Source: Hymenoscyphus infarciens
Taxonomy: Eukaryota; Ascomycota; Leotiomycetes; Helotiales; Helotiaceae
Length of the DNA: 64,000 nt
Assembly (NCBI GenBank): GCA_001414345.1
Contig: LLCB01000021.1
Span: 124,001 to 188,000, forward strand
Direction of reading: 5' to 3'
A program made the position numbers and the translations under genes. The notes below the pieces were generated by a model. It was not told where the DNA came from. It made no database searches and saw only the letters and a list, made by a program, of their open reading frames with translations. Shown here piece after piece: positions 57,062-64,000 of the stretch. Every line of letters starts with the position of its first letter. Position 1 is the stretch's first letter.

Positions 57062-58901
57062 TCGATTCCGACTTTTTGGTGTATCCAGGACGCCCTACCT
57101 GTCTTCTCTCCTTCCTCACCTCCGCCAAACAGTCCAAACCTTCCGAGATCACCATGAAGACCCTGAAGATCCCTAGAATGTAAAAATGTTGAATCAAGAA
57201 CTTGAAAAGGCTTACCTCCAGCCGAACAATTATTTGGAGCATGTGGAAGTGGGTGATATCATTAGGTTTTCGTGGGGACAAAATGATTCGGCTGTGCATG
57301 CGAGTGGCAATCAGGATGTGGGTAGGAGTATTGTGCTAATATTTTTTGGGAGTATGGAGGAAATTGACGGGAGTGCTAGGAATAATATTGGGTATAGGAA
57401 CCCTAAGATACATTAAGTGTTTGAGAATGGAAGTGCCACAAAGATGAACATCATTAACTAATTCCCCCATTTTCTCGCTCACGGAGTTACCACAAGTCTC
57501 CTAAGAGATAAAATTCCGTGAACCAGGTGACCCTAGAGAGAAATCCAACTCTCATTCTTCTGTCTATTATTCTTGAAAAGTCCGCAAAAGTGATGAAAGA
57601 TGAATTGGCTACAGAAAAGGAAGCTCTTAGTACACGTCAAATTCACAAGCTCACGACAACCCAGCTCACTTTTCGCGCAGGCTCCGTAACCTACAAGCCT
57701 TGAGATGACATTGCTAAAACACCATGCACTATATTTCAAAGTAGCTGCCAGCCCCTAAAGCATCACACCCATATCTTAAGACCCAAATTAAGCGAGCAAA
57801 ACTGAAGTATTCGACAACAACCACCTTTCTCGACAACAAGAAAAGCCTAGTCTCTCCTAATCAGATATCTCACCGACCCTCTAGTACCAAGCAACAAACC
57901 AGGAAAGATTCTACCCAAACCCCCAAAAAAGGCATCTGCTCTAGACCTTGAAAACTGTACGCGGCATTCACCAAGACTCCAGTGGTTGACTGGAGCCGGG
58001 GTTTGTGCAAGTAGTACTACCATTCCATTAGACCGCTCGAGAACATTATATGTAGATTGCAGGTCAAGTTAATCAGCCCTCAATTGCGACTTCCAATCAC
58101 CGCAATCAAGCCTTTCCCGGACCTGTGTTTGGCGAAAAATCCCCCCAATACACTCCCATCCTAGCCAAAGCATAGAGCCACTCAAGAAATACCATACTCC
58201 TCCTATCAAAAATAAACCTGAGCGAAACCTCAACTCAACTTACACCCCAACCAACCCGCCACAAAGTCAAAACCCCTCCATCCACCTAAAACCCTCCATA
58301 TCCCCCAAAAGAAAACCAACAAACAGAACAAACCTCAGAAATTCGACAACCCCCAACCGATAACAACAAAAATGTTGCACGAGAGAACCTATCCATCCCT
58401 AAAACCATATTCTCTTGGAGCTTTAAGCTCTCGGTCTTGCCCCTTGTCCCTTGTCCAGCGCACCACGTAACTCCAAAAAACTTTGAGCTTCTTTGCAAAT
58501 CTGTTCGCAAATGCTTTTAAGTATGGAGTCTTTCAGTGTAGACGGAAAGGACACGATATGATGGATAGGCCGATGTCCAAGTAAGGTAGGGTAGCCAGTT
58601 ACCTATGTAATCTTACCGGCGCATGTATCCCTTCGTGGAGGTAGATGAAGTCTCTCAAAGAAGCAGTTTCGAACTCACTCGTACAGTAGCAAAAACCATG
58701 ATCACCACGCATACCTACCACCCCTGGTGATGCACTTCGCAAGTGAGAGATCAGACACATAAAAATCTATCATTCATTTTTCTCTACATCTTCAAATTCA
58801 CAAGCTAGCTACCCCATTTTCTCCGCCCCTTTCCGCAAACTCCTCTTCATCCTCGAACACATAAATGCCATCGCATCCAAGCTATTTTAATCGCATTCCA
58901 T
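57062..58901. other. gene-poor interval, 1.8 kb
   Basis: Several 60-90 codon ORFs (57030-57299 minus, 57186-57416 plus, 57518-57703 plus, 58286-58510 minus) show no motif. The last ~350 bp are the AspRS 3' flank. Confidence 0.45.
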
Positions 58902-60723
58902 TCATGGGCCCAACCGCTTAGGCGTCCGAGGATAATCGGCAACCAACTGCACACTAGGAAGATTCAAATACCACGCAACAACACGATCAAGACCAATACC
59001 TCCACCCCCATGAGGCGGAACACCCACACTTCTGAAAACATCCACGTACTCCTTCAGACCTGGTTGATTAGGGTCCAAGCCCTTAGCCTTGATCGTGGCC
59101 TCGAGTTCATGCGGTAAATGCAATCTCTGACCACCACTCAAAATCTCCTGGCCTCTCATCATAAAATCGTATGCATTAGTGACCTTGGGATTTTCTGGGT
59201 CGGGCATAGCGTAGAAGGGACGAGCGTCAACGGGGAATTTATCGAGGACGTAGAAGTCGGAGTTATACTTCTTGCGAACGAGGGCTCCGAGGGCTTTTTC
59301 TTGCGCGGTGGACATGTCTTCGTCGTCGGAGACGTTGGCGAATTCTGGCGGGCCTTCAGCGCGGAGGAGGGCCTGGCCTTCGGCAAAGGTGAGACGGACT
59401 TCCTTTCCATTCTCTGGGAGGAGGAATTCTTCAGAAGGATAGACAGAGCGGACGAGTTCGATTTCTTCTCTATGCTCGGAACCCAATTTGCCGAAGATAT
59501 AGAGGAAAACCCCTTCAAGCATGTGCAATACTTCGTGATAGTGCTCGTCGATTTCCATTTCCATATCGAGACCCATGAACTATTTTGAAGTTAGTGATGT
59601 TTTGATGTCTTAATTAAAAGTACTTACTTCAGTCATGTGTCTTGGAGTGTTGGAGTTCTCAGCTCTGAAAACTGGGTGGACACAAAAGACTCTCTTTCGT
59701 CCACCAGCAATTTCAATTTGTTTATAGAATTGAGGTGATTGTGCTAAGTAGGCTTGCTTGTCAAAGTATGGTAGTGCGAAAACATTGGCACCGCCCTCTG
59801 AAGCAGCGCCAATCAAACTTGGAGGATGGAATCTCTTGAAACGACGAGCTCTCAGGTATTCGCAGAAATAGTCCTCGACGGCAATTCGGATATCGGCAAT
59901 TGCTTGACTGATTGGAGCTCGTTTGTGCATAGCTGGGTTGTTGAGATGGGTTGCAAGAGCAGCTCCCGGTGCTCCTTCTGCGATGCTCAAATCTGGGTAT
60001 TTAAGTCAGTAAGTTTCCAGAAGAATAAGACAGAACATACGTACTCTCAACAGCCTTCTCAACATGCTCCCCAACTGCCTCATCATCCAAGTTGGCAACA
60101 GCTCGGCCAGCAGCCGCAAGTCCCAAACCCAACATCTCTGGTGCCGGGGCAACAAGATAGACCTTGGTAAGATGCAACTCGTAGTTGCTGACCTTACAAC
60201 TCTTAACCGGCTCCAAAGGCTTCTGAACTGTCGCCTCCAACGATACAAAACTCTCCAATTTCAACGCCCCAATCCACTTAACCATCTGCTTGCTCACCGG
60301 CTTCCCCTCCGGACTCGCAGCAACAACCCCCTGGACAGTCCAATTCCCCTCCTCCCTCAACTCCACAAACGCCATCTTCGCACCTTGCATCCTAGCATTC
60401 TGAATCCACCCCCTCAACTTGACCGTCTTCCCAATATGTTCCTCCCCAACATCTCTCAGGTGCACAATCCCCGCCTCAATCTTCTTATCCTTGGCCACCT
60501 CGCCGTAATTCTCCTTTGCGAGGTCCTCCGACGCGGCTGCGGATTGTGTAGCAGCAGCAGCCTCGCGTTCAGCAGCTTTACGTGCCTTCTCTGCCTCTTT
60601 CTTGGCCTTAGCTTCTGCCTTCTTCGCACCCTTTTTGGATTGTGCTGCTCCTTCGCCAGCTTCTCCCTCGACGGGCGCGATGGCGGGGTCGGTGGGGACT
60701 TCTTTTGGCTGTTCGGACGCCAT
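58902..60723 (-). CDS. DPS1: aspartyl-tRNA synthetase, cytosolic
   Basis: Three exons: 60723-60045, 59992-59628 and 59579-58902 (introns 52 and 48 bp), 573 residues. A Lys/Ala-rich N-terminal extension (about 25-65) typical of eukaryotic AspRS precedes the OB-fold anticodon domain (KTVKLRGWIQNAR, about 100-115). The class II catalytic core has motif 2 FRAENSNTPRH (335-345) and motif 3 GGGGIGLDRVVAWYL with its Arg at about 547. GGANVFALPYFDKQAYLAQS and SPQFYKQ are the class IIb AspRS signature. It attaches Asp to tRNA-Asp. The protein is full length with all catalytic motifs. The gene symbol follows the yeast orthologue. Confidence 0.96.
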
Positions 60724-61405
60724 TTTCAGGTTCGATTGGTATGGTAAAAGTTTGATTTGTTCGTAGAGAGGAAGGACGAGGCGTTGGGTTGTCCTGTGGT
60801 ATAAATAGGACTCGTGGGCAACGTGTGATGTTGTGGAGTCAGGTTATGAAGAAATCAAGAGGTGGGAGTCAAGTCAAACGGCCTGACCCCTGCTGCCAAC
60901 GAGGGGTCAAATTTTGAGCCTCGCGACAAGGCTGAAATACGGTATGAGGAGATTATTCAATTAGTGAATTGAATGAAGCTCGATCACTCCACTTCTAAAT
61001 GGTTAAAGTGAGATACACCATACGGGAGACGAAAAGCACAAGAAAAAGTCCCCTAATAAAATCGTACAAGTGAATTGCAATTATTGTATTCATTAGAATG
61101 CACCACTCCATCGCTATGCGCTCACAAAGTTCGCGATGACCCGAATTTACTAACGTACTATACAAACACAGCAAATGTAATTAATCATTACTACACCACT
61201 GTAGCCAGATTTAAAACGCCACCAAGTAATTCAGCATGCGCAAAGCACTCCACCGCCAATTCCAGTGCCATATCGTCGTCTGAATGCAAAACCCATCCGT
61301 CCCTAACTCAATAAAGCAGACCTCGCACACTCCTCGTGCATTAACTCCAGGGGAAAAAACACCACTCGTTTAACAATCAAATTGAACGTTGTCCGGTACA
61401 AACGC
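60724..61405. other. AspRS promoter and KOG1 3' flank
   Basis: No gene seen. Both neighbours are on the minus strand. A plus ORF at 61075-61314 has no motif. Confidence 0.5.
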
Positions 61406-64000
61406 TCATATGGAATAATCGTGTGCTTGCCCTCTCTTCTCGGAACAGGTGAACAGATTGATATGGTTATCTCCTCTTGCGGCGCAAGCTAGCATCATAC
61501 GGTGAGGATGGAAGGCAGTCGCTGCGATAGGGCTTTGCCGAGCTTGGTGAAGGAAGCTTGAGTATGGCTCGACCCGTGACAACTCCTTGCCGCTGAAATT
61601 GAAGACCTTGACGGTGTGATTACCAGTTCCACTAGAAATCAGGTTAGCAAATGAATAAGACAACGCAAAGGAGATAAAACTTACACAGCAAAGACAGGAA
61701 GATGCTCATGTGTGCTTGCTGTCTTCAGGGTATGATTGGTTGTACGAAGCACACGCAGAGGCTTATCCATACGGATATCCCATAACTTAACCTTTCCATT
61801 ATGACTCGCGGAAAGAAGCTCTCGTTGTCCTCCTCGCTGCATATGTACGCTCTTGATCCAGTTCTTGTCCGTATCATCTTTCCACTTCTTGACCATGGCC
61901 TCAGAGGGTTTGTTGCGCGCATCAAACACACGTAGAGCTCCGTCACCAAATCCAGCAATGAAAAGGTTGCCAGTCATTTGATCCGAAGTCAATGAAGTGA
62001 CGCAAGAGCCTGATCGAGCATTGATGTCTACGACACACATCTCGGGTGCAGCTGCCCACACTCTGATAACTTTCACATCACCAGCCACGAGCAACTTTCC
62101 AGACACTTGTTGCCAGTCTAGAACCATTCCCGAGTTGACGTTGCTAGGCACAAGGTGTGTCAAAGCTCTCCAAGCAGAGGCGACCTCAACCTTTTTATCC
62201 GAGTCGTAATTTCGGTAAATTCGAATGACTCCATCAGACGATCCAGTGAGCAAGAAAGCCTGATCATCTTCATTGATGAATTGAATATCACTGATCTTCG
62301 AACCCTCCGGATTTCCATTGGAGAATCGACATAATCTGTCCTGTTTCTTCCAATCCCAGATACAAATGGTGTCCTTGTCATCAGAAACCGCCAGATGATC
62401 CTCAAATTGATGAAGCGTCATCTTGGAAGGTTGACTTTGATTGTTAAAGAACCCGGATGGATTGGTCCATTTTCCAGCTCCAGCCGTCTCCTTTTGAGGT
62501 TGGGTCTCACGCAGGATAGACTCGTTTCGAGATCGTCGCCAAAGACGTTCATTGTAGTCAGTGCTACCTGGTTCCTCGGCTTCATTTGGCTTCATCTGTG
62601 GTTCGCGGAAGTACTCGATAGACCATTCCAAGAAGGTACTTTGCAATGGAATCTGGGGGGGTACAGACATATCACGAGGAGTGAAGCCACCAGAATTGGG
62701 CTCTTTGGCGGCGTGGTAAGTCCCGGGAGTTGTCGCGGTATCATTTGAGTCTGGCGGAGAATTGAAATCGGCAGGGAGCCTAGAGCGTAGTGGAAGAGAA
62801 TTTCGCTGAGTGCCAGGCGATTTCGGGGGGTGTCGTCCGGACTCAGTAGGGGAGCTATCAGAAGAGCCACCAAACGGCAGGGTAAATAAATAGCTAGCCG
62901 TTCGCTTCAGAAGTCCTGGTTGAAAGCTAGGAGCAGAAGTTGGCGAGTCTTGACGCATTGGGGTACTAGGTCGCTGGTTCGCCTGTGAGCTGGCTGTAGA
63001 AGGTCTTGGTGCTCGGCGATGGATCTCGTCAATGAGGGTTTGAGCTGGGCCACCAAGTGGTGACTGTAGCATGGAACTATGGACCCAATCGACAATAATA
63101 GTGGCGTTTCGCTGTACCTCTGGATGAGGATCAACAGCCATGATGAGTACGTGCTTCCAGACCGCGGCAAAAATTGAGTTGTGAGAGAATCCATGTGCTG
63201 CAGCCTTGATTGTGCCGTCTCGATTGCGGTTGGACGCTCTGGCGTAGTGGAGACCCATCTTATGATCTAATCCATTGTCTTGAGGCGGGGATTGGCGGTA
63301 TTCTCGTTCCTCTACAAGCTGCTCATACGCAACTACAAAGAATTTGCTCTCATATCGGTGTATGAACTTTGAAAAGTATACCAACAGCTCCTTGCGAACC
63401 ATGGCATTGCCGTCGTAGGCCATTTCCATGACGGTCCATGATATTGACTCTTCAACACGCGCGACTTCATCAGTCAAATCTGGAATTCCCAAGAATGTGG
63501 TCATGGCATAAAGCATAGCCGCCCGAACCTCGCAACAGACGTCACGAACTAGAGTGCAGAGCTTTGTAGGGGCATTCTCCCGGATACCACGCCACTTTGC
63601 CTCGGGAAGGTTGTCCCAAAGCTGACTTATACACAAGCATGCCCATTGTCTCAAGAGAGGATTGTCGCAGTTTTGAAGATGCATCAAACAGTGTGTCATA
63701 ATCTCAGCCTGATTGCAGACCATCTGTCCCTGTTTGTAGCCATTACAAAGCATAGCAAGAATGAAAGCGCACATTGCCTTGTGCTCGAGACTATCCACAA
63801 CAGGAAGGCCTTCGTTTGGCTTCAATATGTTGGCAAAATAAGTGTAGCCAGAATCCTTCAACAAGTCCGTTTGGCAAGTTAGATCAACGGCCAGAACACG
63901 GGTCCATATAAAGACCATGACTGGCTTCAAATCGGTTGCGGCGGATTGAAGTAGCTTCAGTACATATGGGAAGATGCCGATACTGAGAGCTAGGTTGACA
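61406..64000 (-). CDS. KOG1: raptor orthologue (TORC1 subunit), 3' part
   Basis: Partial: the frame is open through the right edge (SIGIFPYVLKLLQS immediately precedes the first listed Met-like codon). Exons: 64000-61685 and 61631-61406, with a 53-bp intron. The HEAT-repeat region is visible (VFIWTRVLAVDLTCQTDLLK, LCNGYKQGQMVCN, LRQWACLCISQLWD, VRAAMLYAMTTFLG). A low-complexity Ser/Pro/Thr linker follows, then seven-bladed WD40 sequence (DTICIWDWKKQDRLCRF, GSSDGVIRIYRNYD, HNGKVKLWDIRMDKPL) ending GNHTVKVFNFSG and HPHRMMLACAARGDNHINLF. Raptor presents substrates to TOR kinase in TORC1 at the vacuole surface. The N-terminal RNC/caspase-like domain lies outside the window. Confidence 0.95.

Noticed and set aside
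57030..58510. Short ORFs between the low-complexity element and AspRS
   Set aside because: No motif or splice support; lengths are those expected by chance.
1..64000. tRNA or rRNA genes
   Set aside because: I found no cloverleaf-compatible sequence with a convincing T-arm and no rRNA-like tract on either strand. A covariance-model scan would be decisive.

Overview
The window looks like a filamentous ascomycete, probably a Leotiomycetes-type mould (that level is inference). The coding genes carry short 46-70 bp GT-AG introns with ACTAAC/GCTAAC-type branch points. Housekeeping genes at the right end are fungal-type: cytosolic aspartyl-tRNA synthetase and the raptor orthologue KOG1/Mip1. A 22 kb block at the left is almost devoid of CpA and TpG and saturated with TpA, the footprint of repeat-induced point mutation (RIP).

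Left third (about 0.3-24 kb): one conserved fungal gene, now a pseudogene, is split by two nearly complete LTR retrotransposons. The first is a 13.8 kb Ty3/gypsy element (1313-15094, 193-bp LTRs, AGAAA target duplication). The second is a 7.7 kb Ty1/copia element (15450-23196, 153-bp LTRs, GAAAT target duplication). Removing each element with one target-site copy leaves the host reading frame continuous across both junctions. Both elements read on the minus strand. Each has more sequence than pol needs: the gypsy element carries a long unidentified minus-strand ORF remnant at about 3.6-5.8 kb, and the copia element carries about 2 kb of extra sequence with an opposite-strand ORF remnant. A PIF/Harbinger-like MITE follows at 23.5 kb.

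Middle (24.7-54 kb): an accessory region, mostly on the minus strand. In order: an amidoligase-like protein, a broken DUF1295 membrane protein gene, a four-TM MARVEL-like protein, a SAT4/rhodopsin-like membrane protein, an MFS transporter, an AA9 lytic polysaccharide monooxygenase, a BBE-type FAD oxidoreductase, a second SAT4-like protein, a UbiA prenyltransferase, a short-chain dehydrogenase, a second BBE-type oxidoreductase, a cupin protein and an ABM-fold small monooxygenase. From 44.7 to 54 kb the set resembles tailoring enzymes for a prenylated aromatic product, but no polyketide or peptide synthase is present. The region is seeded with MITEs: at least nine copies of a TACTTCGTCC-ended family, an un-mutated solo LTR of the same family as the gypsy element just upstream of the dehydrogenase, a PIF-like MITE, and an inverted-repeat element that encloses telomere-like repeats.

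Right end (54-64 kb): repeat-rich, gene-poor DNA with a TTAA-flanked inverted-repeat element and a low-complexity element, then AspRS (complete) and KOG1 (3' portion, running off the window). Exon boundaries were read by eye from frame continuity and splice signals. Family assignments come from motif recognition, not database search.
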